Positions 43,503 through 51,832 of a stretch of 64,000 bases of DNA are shown here, piece after piece. The notes beneath the pieces were generated by a model. The model did no database searches and was not told the DNA's origin. It saw only the letters and a list, made by a program, of their open reading frames with translations. Within the stretch, counting starts at the first letter, position 1. Each line of letters begins with the position of its first letter. The position numbers were made by a program, and so were the translations under genes. Source of the stretch: Streptomonospora salina (GTDB lineage: Bacteria; Actinomycetota; Actinomycetes; Streptosporangiales; Streptosporangiaceae); NCBI RefSeq assembly GCF_014204715.1, contig NZ_JACHLY010000001.1, positions 4,176,501 to 4,240,500 on the forward strand, read 5' to 3'.

Positions 43503-43742
43503 TCAGTGGTCGTAGGCGATCAGCGATCGCTTGATCGGGGCATCGATCAGCCAGTTGTGCCAGATCGCGGCGTTGAGGGCGCAGATGCGCTGGCAGGTGC
43601 GGACCCAGAGCCCTTCGGTGGTGCGGGCGGCGTGGCGTTCCAGGCCGAGCTGGTTCTTCAACGTCCAGATGATGGCCTCGATCCGCTGGCGCAGCCAGCC
43701 GGGAAACGAGGGGTTCGCGGGCTCGTCCTCGTGGGGCAAAGC
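43503..43742 (-). pseudogene. IS982-family transposase C-terminal fragment
   Basis: WLRQRIEAIIWTLKNQLGLE, RHAARTTEGLWVRTCQRICA and AAIWHNWLIDAPIKRSLIAY, then DH, is the conserved IS982 C-terminus, ending at 43503. Upstream the frame runs into sequence antisense to a CHAT-domain remnant, so only about 80 codons survive and the catalytic core is gone. Confidence 0.7.
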
Positions 43743-44133
43743 CAGTTGCTGCTCAGTGACCACGCCCAAGACCCGCTGACCGTGGCCAGCCTGGGCCCAG
43801 TCCGTCTGGATGGAGCCAGACTGGTTTACCTCTCGGCGTGTAACACCGCGGCCATCCACACCAGGGGTCTTCTTGACGAGGCGATCCATCTGGCCGGGTT
43901 CCCTCATGTGGTGGGGCACCCTGTGGGGGATCAACGACCACGTCGCCGTCACCGTCGCCGACGGTTTCTACATCCACCTGCGCGGCCCCGACGGGCACCT
44001 GGCTCCCGACCGGGCCGCCTACGCCCTCCACACCGCCGTCCGCGCCGTCCGCGACGGGGTGGATCTACCCCAGGGATACGACCGGAGCAAGGTGCCCTCC
44101 CTTTGGGCGGCCTACCTCCACACCGGGGCCTGA
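43743..44133 (+). pseudogene. CHAT-domain protein C-terminal fragment, frameshifted
   Basis: QLLLSDHAQDPLTVASL, ARLVYLSACNTAAIHTRGLL (the SAC-x-T nucleophile motif of CHAT proteases) and DEAIHLAGFPHVVG are in one frame; GTLWGINDHVAVTVADGFYI and LPQGYDRSKVPSLWAAYLHT, to the stop at 44133, are in another, with the shift near 43910. The N-terminal TPR part and the catalytic His region are absent. It abuts the IS982 end, so transposition probably truncated it. Confidence 0.75.
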
Positions 44134-44237
44134 CCCCACCACAGGGACGTCACAGGAGACCCCCTTGCCGCGCCCCGTTCTGGCCGACCGGCCCGGCCCA
44201 GCGGTTGGTTTTGTGTTTCCGGCTTGCCACGCGTGTT

Positions 44238-44866
44238 CTACAGCAGCGTCTGCTGCTCGGGATCGTTGTGATGGCCGAACCGCTCGCCTGCGCTGGCGAC
44301 GAGCGCGTCGAAGTCAGGTGGTGACGGCCACTGCTCGGCGATGAGTTCCTGGAGCAGGAGTGCGGCGGCGACGGTGTCCCACAGGGCCCGGTGGGGGTGC
44401 CCGTGGGGCACCAGTTCGCCGACGCGTTCCGTCAGGGCGTAGCGGTCGACGAGGGCGGTCAGGGAACGTTGGGTTGCTCCAGTGAGCTTCGCGAGGCGCA
44501 GGGTGTCGATCACGCCGGCCGGGCGGATGCCGGGATAGCGCCGATGCAGCAGTCGCCGGTCGACGCCGACGTTGTGGCCCACGAGGTAGCGGTCGGTGAG
44601 GCGAGGGACGAGTTCGGGCCTGACCGCATCGGGTGGGGGAGCCTCGGCCAGGACGGCGTCGGTCAAGCCCGGTGAGATCCAGGGGCGGCGGGGAACAGGA
44701 CGGCGCGGGTTGATCAGCGTCTCGTAAGCCTGGCCCATGGCCGGGAGCCCGCCGACGAGGGGGATCGCGGCGATTTCGAGGATGGCCTCGTCCTCGCTGT
44801 CTGGGATCCGGTTCCTTCCAGGTCGAGGGCGATCAGGGGCGCCTGAGTCCAGGGCTGCTCGGTCAT
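44238..44866 (-). pseudogene. DEDDh 3'-5' exonuclease (DnaQ-like), frameshifted
   Basis: ATG 44866 opens MTEQPWTQAPLIALDLEGTG with the ExoI Asp-Glu; about 20 codons in (near 44805) the conserved reading moves to another frame, DSEDEAILEIAAIPLVGGLP. It then continues with LVGHNVGVDRRLLHRRYPG (ExoII) and HRALWDTVAAALLLQELI (ExoIII His/Asp) to 44238. Everything else is intact, so a single-base indel or a sequencing error is the only visible defect. Confidence 0.7.
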
Positions 44867-45208
44867 GGTGAGGGCTCCCGGCGTGGTGGTCAGTCGTCGT
44901 CGTAGCGGGCGTGGACGGCCGGCCGCTCGCGTGCGGCGCGGGACGGCTCGATAAGGCCCTACCGAGCAGACCGGTCTCCACCTGAGCCGATACTCACCTG
45001 GCGCGGTTCAGCTCACGGTTAGGGCGGAGGAATCGATCAGAACCTGGAGCGCTCCTCAGGGGCGGTCCGGTTACGCAATCATGGCCGTCGCCGCGCTTGT
45101 TCGCGGTCTCCGCGCCGCCTGGTCGGCCGCTGCCGACCGCCCGAGGATGTTCGCGCGGGGCTCGGCCGCACACGGTGTCCTGGCCGGTCGGCAGCAGCCG
45201 TCGCGTTC

Positions 45209-46384
45209 TCAGGTGAGGGTCAGGTCCACGTGGTGCTTGGGCACTACCCGGGCGGACCGGGACTGGTCTCCCACACGGGTTTCCGTGTCTTCGCGGGGGA
45301 CGACCGAGATGTGCAGGTGCTCCTGCCGGTCGGTGTCCCAGGCGCGAATGGTGTCGATCAGCCGCCGGCATAGCTGGTCGGCGGCGGGGCCGTGGCCGTA
45401 GGCGCCCGCCTCGCTGCGCCCGGGACCCAGCCGTCGGGTTGCGAGATAGGCCAGTGAGCCGTCTTCGACGATGGCGGGGCTGAGCATCGGGATGGCGGGA
45501 TTGGCCCGGCCGAAACGCACCGCCGACTCCTCGGCGGCGATCCGGCAGGTTCCGGCCTCGGACAGGATCAAGCGTCCCCAGATGCCGGTGATCGGCTCCA
45601 CGGCGACTTCCACACCCGACCAGGAGCTGTAGCGGGGCTCCTCCAGGACACCGGGCGGAAGGGCGCCGGGAATATCCTGGTCCTCGTCGCAGCGCAGGCG
45701 CACGTTCTCGCCCAGGTCGATATCGGTTTCGCCGTCGTCGCTGCCGCGCATGGGAATGAACCCGCACAACCGCACCGACTCGCTGGCCAGGCGCCGGTCG
45801 CGGTCGCGCCGCAACGCCACGGCCCGGGTGGTGCCGCGCAGCCGCAGCGGCACCACCAGCAGACCGCCCTCCACCAGCTGGTCGATCCACGCCGGGGGAA
45901 TGTCCCAGGCGCCGGCGGTCACGACGATGCGGTCGTAGGGCGCCTGCTCGGCCACGCCGGCATTGCCGTCGCCCTCCACCAGACGGATGCCCTCGACGCC
46001 GGCGCGGTCGAGGGCTTTGCGGGTGTGGGCCACGGCGTCGGCGTCGATGTCGACCGTGGTCACCTCGGCGCCCATGTGGGTGAGCAGGGCGGCGTTGTAG
46101 CCGGTGCCGGCGCCGACCTCCAGGACGCGGTCGCCCGGGCCGATCTCCAGTTGCTCCAGCATCAGGGCCACGACGTGGGGTGCCGAGGCCGAGCTGAGGC
46201 ATTCGCCGTCGGGTCCCGTCTTGGTGGGGACGTTGGTGTCCTCGTAGGCCTCGGTGAGGTCGGCGTCGGGCAGGAACAGGTGGCGCGGCACGGTGCGCAT
46301 CGCCGCTTCGACGGCGGGGGTGGTGATGAACCCGTCGTCGATGAGGGCGTCGACGCGGTGGTTGCGCAGTTGAGAGTCGTCCAA
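45209..46384 (-). CDS. PIMT-like methyltransferase of the FxLD lanthipeptide system
   Basis: 391 residues from TTG 46384 (GAGGAAAGG upstream), just after the LanC stop. The N-terminal half is a protein-L-isoaspartate O-methyltransferase: VPRHLFLPDADLTEAYED, SSASAPHVVALMLEQLE, LEVGAGTGYNAALLTHMG and RIVVTAGAWDIPPAWIDQL; a C-terminal extension of about 170 residues is typical of the lanthipeptide-linked form. Related LanS enzymes methylate a precursor Asp, leading to succinimide and isoaspartate. The Asp-Gly in the precursor core (T-G-D-G-C) is the obvious target (inference). Confidence 0.88.
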   Translation of the reverse strand: MDDSQLRNHRVDALIDDGFITTPAVEAAMRTVPRHLFLPDADLTEAYEDTNVPTKTGPDGECLSSASAPHVVALMLEQLEIGPGDRVLEVGAGTGYNAALLTHMGAEVTTVDIDADAVAHTRKALDRAGVEGIRLVEGDGNAGVAEQAPYDRIVVTAGAWDIPPAWIDQLVEGGLLVVPLRLRGTTRAVALRRDRDRRLASESVRLCGFIPMRGSDDGETDIDLGENVRLRCDEDQDIPGALPPGVLEEPRYSSWSGVEVAVEPITGIWGRLILSEAGTCRIAAEESAVRFGRANPAIPMLSPAIVEDGSLAYLATRRLGPGRSEAGAYGHGPAADQLCRRLIDTIRAWDTDRQEHLHISVVPREDTETRVGDQSRSARVVPKHHVDLTLT

Positions 46385-46410
46385 CGGTGTGGCCTTTCCT
46401 CGATAGTCGG

Positions 46411-47574
46411 TTATCCGGTGATCAGCAGGCAGGTGTCCCACGGGCTGGTGTGGGCGGCGGCGGGCAGCAGCGCCAGGGCTCGTCCGGAGGAGCCTTCCAA
46501 AAACGGGGTGCCGGTGCAGGCTGCGGCGCGCGCCTGGTGTTCCAGGTCGGGCAGGTGGCACGCCAGGGTGGCGGTGGGGTCGTCGGCGGCGGCGCGGCGC
46601 AGGCACTGCAGGAGTCCGGCGCGGCCGTGGCACAGCGATCCGTCCATGGTGGCGATGCGGTCGGCGTCGGCGGCGCAGGCCGCCAGGGCAGCCACGGCCG
46701 TGTCGCGGCGCCGTTCGTCGCCGGTGGCCAGCGCGGCGAGGTGGTGGGCGCGGGCCTGGCCGGGGGTGCCGTAGCACCAGGCCAGGCGCATCGGGTTGGT
46801 CTCGGCGGGTGCGGCGCCGCGGTACTGCGCTCGGGTGATCCAGCGGGGCCAGGAGGTGCCGTCGGTGTCGGTGGCGCGCCAGTCGTCCATCCAGGTGCAG
46901 ATGCGGGTGATGGCCCGGTGCTGGCCGGCGACGGTGACGCCGCGGCGCAGGGCCAGGGAGAGCAGGGCGAGAGGGCCGCTGATGCCGTGGGCGAGGCCGA
47001 GGTTGGCGTGGCCGCCGGGGAAGGCGCCGCGGCTGAGCGGGGCCCGCAGGCTCCACCAGCCGGGAAGGTGGTCGCCGTCGTGGTGCAGCGGGGCGGTGAG
47101 GCGCACCAGGTAGGTGAGGATATCGGCGGTGCGGCGACTGTCGGGAGCACGGGCCAACAGGTAGGCGCCGATGCCGGTCAGCCCGTTGATGACGTCGAAC
47201 TCGGACGGGGCGGGCAGGCGCCCGGCCTCGATGCGGTCGTGGGCCGCGGCCAGCCGGGTGCGGACCAGGGTGTCGATGTGGGCGTCGAGTTCGGCGATGG
47301 CCGGATGCGCAGGCGCCGTTGTGTGCAGCACGTAGGCCAGGGCGCCGGCACCGCAGTAGAGGGAACCGTCGGGGTGGGAGGAGACCGGGGTGCGGGTGGC
47401 GGCATCGAGCCATGCCCGAGCCGCCTCGGTGGTGCCGTTGCCGGAGCGCGCGGCGGCCAGGTGCAGCAGGGCCGGGCCCAGGGCCCCGTTGGCCAGAGAC
47501 TGGCCCCACCCGGGGCCGGGGTCGATGGCGGGAGGGGTGTGCAGGTGCGGGTCGTCGAGGACAGTGGGGGTCAT
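46411..47574 (-). CDS. lanC: LanC-like lanthionine cyclase
   Basis: 387 residues from ATG 47574, overlapping the LanB stop (ATGA). An alpha-barrel of GxxG repeats (GHANLGLAHGISGPLALLSL, GSLYCGAGALAY), with zinc ligands in MRLAWCYGTPGQA (Cys) and DGSLCHGRAGLLQC (Cys-His). It catalyses Michael addition of cysteine thiols to dehydroalanine/dehydrobutyrine in the precursor. The larger open frame upstream is a shadow over LanB. Confidence 0.93.
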   Translation of the reverse strand: MTPTVLDDPHLHTPPAIDPGPGWGQSLANGALGPALLHLAAARSGNGTTEAARAWLDAATRTPVSSHPDGSLYCGAGALAYVLHTTAPAHPAIAELDAHIDTLVRTRLAAAHDRIEAGRLPAPSEFDVINGLTGIGAYLLARAPDSRRTADILTYLVRLTAPLHHDGDHLPGWWSLRAPLSRGAFPGGHANLGLAHGISGPLALLSLALRRGVTVAGQHRAITRICTWMDDWRATDTDGTSWPRWITRAQYRGAAPAETNPMRLAWCYGTPGQARAHHLAALATGDERRRDTAVAALAACAADADRIATMDGSLCHGRAGLLQCLRRAAADDPTATLACHLPDLEHQARAAACTGTPFLEGSSGRALALLPAAAHTSPWDTCLLITG

Positions 47575-50504
47575 GAGGCGGCCTCGCGGGTGCGTGCGGT
47601 CTGGGACAGGGCGGCGTGGCGGGCCAGACGACGGCACGTGCGTTCGCTGTCGCGGTCGACGCCGAGCGCGCGGATGTGGTGCATGTGCAGCAGGGAGGTG
47701 AGCACCGTGTCGGTGGGCGGACCTCCGCCGGCGCGCAGCAGGGACCCGTAGTGGGTAAGGGCGCGGTGCAGCTCGTCGGTGAGAAGGCCGTGGCCGGAGT
47801 CGACCAGTGCGCGGGTCGCGGTCTGCAACTCCCGCTGCGGAGGCCGGGCCGGGGCCGGGGCGGGCTGGTCGATGAGCCAGTCCAGGCCTGCCGGCCACCC
47901 TCCGGTGAATGCGGCGGCCATGGCGGCCATGGTCGCGGCCGCATCGGGGCAGCCCTCGCCTGCGCCGGTACGCAGGCGGTCCACGACGGCGGCGGAGTCG
48001 GCGACGAAGACCGCCTCAGCTGCCTCCAGGGTTGTTCCCTGCCCGTAGCGGCCCGTCTCGGGGTAGTAGGTGTCCAGGCTCATCCGGGGTGAGAGGCCGG
48101 CCCGGCGCAGCCCTCGGGTCCAGGCGCCCAGGGCCGCGGCGACCTGCCCGGCGTGGGCGCCATCGGCTACACGCAGGCGCAAGCGCAGGTGGTCGGGATC
48201 ATCCGGACCGCGGTAGCGCAGGAACCACCAGTCGGGCTCGCCCGTCTCGGCCAGCAGAGCGGGCAGGTGCTGGGGCAGGATCGCGTTCTGGCGCTCGGGA
48301 TGGGCATAGATCTTGGCATACAGCCAGTCGGCGTCGTCGTCGGCGGGCAGATGGCCGCGATCACGGTCGCGCGTTTTCACCAGTGTCCTGCCCAGCGGGG
48401 AAGGCGCCGGCGGTGTCGCCGTGACCAGGGGGACGGCGAGTTCGTGGGCACGGCCCTGGATCCAGCCGCGGGCGTCGTCGGGCTCGGCCTCGGTGAGCAG
48501 CACGTGACCGGCCTGGTGCAGGCGCCTACGCAGCAGCGCCGTGTGGGCGGGCTCCTGTAGGTCCAGCGGCAGCACCTGATCGCCCTGGGCGAGCTCGACC
48601 TGCCGAGGCACCCGCCACCGGGCGCACCAGCGCTCCAACCCCGCGCGCCACTCCGTAGGGGTAGCGCCGTGCGGCGGAAGATCGTCGCTCTCCAGGCGCC
48701 AGCGCGCGGGCGACAGCACGGTGTGCCCGTAGCGCAGCCGCGGCAGGAACGCCAGGTCCGCGGCCGCGCCCCACGCGACGCGGTCGAACTGGGCCAGGCA
48801 CCCGCGCGGCAACTGGGCCAGGAACCGGGCCAGCGGCGGCGCCTGGTGCTCCAACGACAACGCGTGCACCACCTGGGGCTCGACAAGGCGGCGGGTGGGG
48901 GTGTGGACCAGGTGCAGGCGGTCCCGGTCGGCCATCACCGCCAGATCCTCCACCCTGATCAGCCCGTCGTCCTCGGGCGGGTACTCGCCGAGGCAGACGA
49001 GGTCGTCGAGGAAGCGCGGCGTGCGGGCGACATTGTCGGCACTCGGCCGACGTGCGGGGAACACCAGCTGGGCGCGGACGGCTCCTGCGGTGGCCGGGGG
49101 CAGACGGCGGTAGAGCGCGGCCAGGTCCGACTCCCACGGGCTGAACCGGCCCGTGAAGGTGCCCGCGGCCTGGCCCGGCCGGATGCGCAGGGTGAAATCG
49201 CCGGACTCGATCGCCTCCATCGAACGGGCCCGCACCCGCACCGCCGCCTCTACATGCGCAGGGATGCGCTGGGGATCCAGCGGTGCCACGGCCAGCCGGT
49301 CGATCGCGGCGTCGTCGAGGACGACCTCTTCGGTGCCCGTGGCCGCGGCTTCCTGGGCGAGCTGGAGCAGCCGCGAGTCGCGTTGCGGCGGTTCGTCGGG
49401 ACGGGGCGGCATCAACGATCCGGGGAAGGTGGGCGGATATCCCACGCCCATGTCGGCGTCGACGGCGTCCAGCAGCGGGACGAGGACCGCGGCGCCGTAG
49501 CGGTGGACGAACGCCTCGTAGTACCGGCGCCAGGCCGGGGAGCCGGTGGGATGGGGCGACAGCCGCAGCAGCGCGGTGACGCCCGCTTCCACTGCGGCGC
49601 CGACACGCTCGGGCACGGCCACGTCGCAGTCCAGGCGCAGGTCCCGTGTCACCGCAGCCGGTCCGGTGTCCTCGGGCGACACGGAAGGCGATGCTGCGGC
49701 GGCGTGCACGCGTGCTGCGGCCGCGGCGGCGTCGCCGATCTCATCAGCGCGGCAGCGGACGAGTTCGTCGCGCAGGTGGATCAGCGGGTCGGGGGCGGTG
49801 CTGGGCGGGCGCAGGCTCGACAGCAGGAATCCGTGGGCGAGCAGGCCACTGAGCAGGTCGGCGACGTGGTGGTCGGAGGCCGCGGGGAAGGCGGACCGCA
49901 CCCGCTCGGCGACCGTTGCCGACGACGTCGGAGCGGCCGCGGCGTGCAGTGCAGTGAGAACCGGGGCGGTGGCCGCCAGTTCGATGCGGCTCTGCCCGTC
50001 GGCCAGGACGAGGTAGTCGCCGCGCTGCCGGTGCCGGTTGTTGGCGACCACATCGAGCCGCTCGACCACAGCGGGCACGGCTTCGAGCTCGGCCACGACG
50101 GCTTCAAGCCAGGCGGCATCGGGACGCACCAGGGTATGGTGGTCGTGGCCCCACCGGATCTTGCCGCAGGGGGCGAAGGTGCCGGGGGCGGTCCCGGCGA
50201 ACAGGCCGAAGGGCGTAGCGCGTCCGGTGGCGCGCAGTAGGTATCCGACCAGGGCCGTGGCCGCACGGCGCACCTTGGCCTCCGGCGGCGTCCCGTCGCT
50301 GATGTTTCCCAGCGTGGTGGCCAGCGACGGACTGGCATCGGCGATCGCGGCGGCGATGGGCCCGTGCCACACCTGGCGAACCCAGGTGCACAGATCGTCG
50401 ACGCTGTCCGCGGCCAGGTCGGGCCACCGTGACGGCGCCTCGCCGGGATGGGCGCGGGCGGCGCGCAACAGGAAGGGGCCGTCCCGTCGGTAGTAGCGGT
50501 CCAT
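47571..50504 (-). CDS. lanB: LanB-type lantibiotic dehydratase, full length
   Basis: 977 residues from ATG 50504 behind GGGGGA (ATG 50519 is possible but lacks a site). The N-terminal glutamylation domain has RATGRATPFGLFAGTAPGTF and RYYEAFVHRYGAAVLVPLLD; the C-terminal SpaB_C elimination domain, DADWLYAKIYAHPERQNAIL, WWFLRYRGPDDPDHLRLRLR and SLDTYYPETGRYG, is fused as in class I LanB. It uses glutamyl-tRNA to dehydrate Ser/Thr in the precursor. Confidence 0.94.
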   Translation of the reverse strand: MDRYYRRDGPFLLRAARAHPGEAPSRWPDLAADSVDDLCTWVRQVWHGPIAAAIADASPSLATTLGNISDGTPPEAKVRRAATALVGYLLRATGRATPFGLFAGTAPGTFAPCGKIRWGHDHHTLVRPDAAWLEAVVAELEAVPAVVERLDVVANNRHRQRGDYLVLADGQSRIELAATAPVLTALHAAAAPTSSATVAERVRSAFPAASDHHVADLLSGLLAHGFLLSSLRPPSTAPDPLIHLRDELVRCRADEIGDAAAAAARVHAAAASPSVSPEDTGPAAVTRDLRLDCDVAVPERVGAAVEAGVTALLRLSPHPTGSPAWRRYYEAFVHRYGAAVLVPLLDAVDADMGVGYPPTFPGSLMPPRPDEPPQRDSRLLQLAQEAAATGTEEVVLDDAAIDRLAVAPLDPQRIPAHVEAAVRVRARSMEAIESGDFTLRIRPGQAAGTFTGRFSPWESDLAALYRRLPPATAGAVRAQLVFPARRPSADNVARTPRFLDDLVCLGEYPPEDDGLIRVEDLAVMADRDRLHLVHTPTRRLVEPQVVHALSLEHQAPPLARFLAQLPRGCLAQFDRVAWGAAADLAFLPRLRYGHTVLSPARWRLESDDLPPHGATPTEWRAGLERWCARWRVPRQVELAQGDQVLPLDLQEPAHTALLRRRLHQAGHVLLTEAEPDDARGWIQGRAHELAVPLVTATPPAPSPLGRTLVKTRDRDRGHLPADDDADWLYAKIYAHPERQNAILPQHLPALLAETGEPDWWFLRYRGPDDPDHLRLRLRVADGAHAGQVAAALGAWTRGLRRAGLSPRMSLDTYYPETGRYGQGTTLEAAEAVFVADSAAVVDRLRTGAGEGCPDAAATMAAMAAAFTGGWPAGLDWLIDQPAPAPARPPQRELQTATRALVDSGHGLLTDELHRALTHYGSLLRAGGGPPTDTVLTSLLHMHHIRALGVDRDSERTCRRLARHAALSQTARTREAAS

Positions 50505-50540
50505 AGGTGCATCCCCCATTCGTTGTGCGTGGGGCGGGTC

Positions 50541-50572
50541 GATGTGCGGGGGCCGCGCGGCCCCCGCACATC
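50541..50572 (-). terminator. 32-bp perfect palindrome between precursor and LanB genes
   Basis: GATGTGCGGGGGCC (50541-50554), GCGC, then the exact complement to 50572; no T-run. It lies 13 bp after the precursor stop and 37 bp before the LanB start, the usual position of the partial terminator that makes precursor mRNA more abundant than enzyme mRNA in lantibiotic operons. Confidence 0.75.
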
Positions 50573-50585
50573 GCGGGGGCGGTGG

Positions 50586-50801
50586 TCAGACACCGCTGTT
50601 GGCGCAGGCGCTGGCGCAGGTGGCGCCGCACCCGTCGCCGGTCCCGCACGGCACCAGGCCGTCATCGCTGACCGCCTCTGGCACCACCTGCACCTGCAGC
50701 GCGAAACTTGCGAGGGGGTTGTCGGCCTCTGTGCTGCCGCCGAAGGTGTCCTTCGCAGGCGGGGCCTGTCCGGCGGGGCCGTCGGGGATGGTGGCTGTCA
50801 T
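50586..50801 (-). CDS. FxLD-like lanthipeptide precursor
   Basis: 71 residues from ATG 50801 (GGAGTCCCAC upstream). Leader: DNPLASFALQVQVVPEA, a variant of the FxLD-V box (FALQV instead of FxLDV). Core: Cys52, Thr54, Asp56-Gly57, Cys58, Thr61, Cys62, Ser64, Cys66, Ser69 in PCGTGDGCGATCASACANSG, which matches the DDGCGSTCxSAC pattern of the family. Four Cys and four Ser/Thr could give up to four (methyl)lanthionine rings. It sits directly upstream of LanB, LanC and the PIMT-like enzyme. No export or protease gene is next to it. Confidence 0.88.
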   Translation of the reverse strand: MTATIPDGPAGQAPPAKDTFGGSTEADNPLASFALQVQVVPEAVSDDGLVPCGTGDGCGATCASACANSGV

Positions 50802-50888
50802 GTGGGACTCCTTCGGTCGTTGCGTTTCTGCATCTGTGCGCCGCTCGTCACCCGTTAGGGGGATCGGCGGAGGCGATCGGCTCGCCGA

Positions 50889-51719
50889 TCACGACTTCGG
50901 CGTTGGCGGGGTGAGGCGGCCGAGGCCGCCGTCGCCCCAGGCCTGCTCGGGTGGCCAGTAGGGCTTGTCCGGGTCGCGGCGCCACTCGGAGATGGGGACC
51001 ACGCCGGGCTCGACGGCTTCGAGCCCGGTGAAGAACCGGCGGATCTCGGCGTGGCTGCGCCCTTGCAGCGTCGCGGAGCTGCGGGCATAGACCTGCTCCA
51101 TGAACGCCACCCGCTCCGGGCTGGTCTCGTTCTCCAAATGGGAGACGGCGATGTAGGAGCCCGGGCACAGCCCGTCGCGCAGCGCGGCCACCACCTCGTA
51201 GGGATGGTCGTCGTCGGTGAGGAAGTGCAGGACGGCGATCATCAGCACGGCGACCGGCCGGGTGAAGTCGATCATCCGCCGGATCTCGGGGTGGTCGAGG
51301 ATGCCGGCCGGGTCGCGCAGGTCCGCCTCGGCGACCGCGGTGGTGGCGGGGTCGCCGGCCAGCAGGGCGCGGGCGTGGGCGGGCACGATGGGGTCGTTGT
51401 CGACGTAGGCGACGCGGGCGCCGGGGGCGTGGCGCTGGGCGACCTGGTGGACGTTGTCCTGGGTGGGCAGCCCGGAGCCGATGTCCAGGAATTGGCGCAC
51501 TCCGGCCTCGGCGGCCAGGTAGCGCACGACGCGGCGCAGGAAGTACCGGTTGGCGTGGGCGGTGCTGTGCAGCTCGGGGATACGTTCCAGGAGCTCGGTG
51601 CCGGCGTCGCGGTCGGCGGCGTAGTTGTCTTTACCGCCCAAGTAGAAATCGTAGAGGCGGGCGGCGCTGGGGGTGTGGGGGTCGACGCCGGTCGGGGGAG
51701 CGGGGGTGTGGTCGGACAT
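50889..51719 (-). CDS. SAM-dependent methyltransferase, DUF574 type
   Basis: 276 residues from ATG 51719. The conserved start PSAARLYDFYLGGKDNYAAD and HSTAHANRYFLRRVVRYLA, SAM loop QFLDIGSGLPTQDNVHQVAQ, AYVDNDPIVPAHARALL and RPVAVLMIAVLHFLTDDD are the DUF574 family pattern, frequent in actinomycetes and mostly of unknown substrate. It lies 87 bp upstream of the lanthipeptide precursor on the same strand, so modification of the peptide or of a P450 product is possible but unproven. Confidence 0.9.
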   Translation of the reverse strand: MSDHTPAPPTGVDPHTPSAARLYDFYLGGKDNYAADRDAGTELLERIPELHSTAHANRYFLRRVVRYLAAEAGVRQFLDIGSGLPTQDNVHQVAQRHAPGARVAYVDNDPIVPAHARALLAGDPATTAVAEADLRDPAGILDHPEIRRMIDFTRPVAVLMIAVLHFLTDDDHPYEVVAALRDGLCPGSYIAVSHLENETSPERVAFMEQVYARSSATLQGRSHAEIRRFFTGLEAVEPGVVPISEWRRDPDKPYWPPEQAWGDGGLGRLTPPTPKS

Positions 51720-51832
51720 GGTGATGCACCTGTCGAAAGCAGAGGCGGTCTATATGGATGCGGAGAGCTTCGGGCCCCGGCGTTCATGCGATTGGGCGGA
51801 CCCGTGCGTTGACCGCACGTGAGGGGGCAGGC

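Noticed and set aside
45209-47944. A single 911-codon frame covering methyltransferase and LanC regions
   Set aside because: The upper part is antisense or off-frame to LanC and LanB, which have their own motifs; the methyltransferase starts at TTG 46384.
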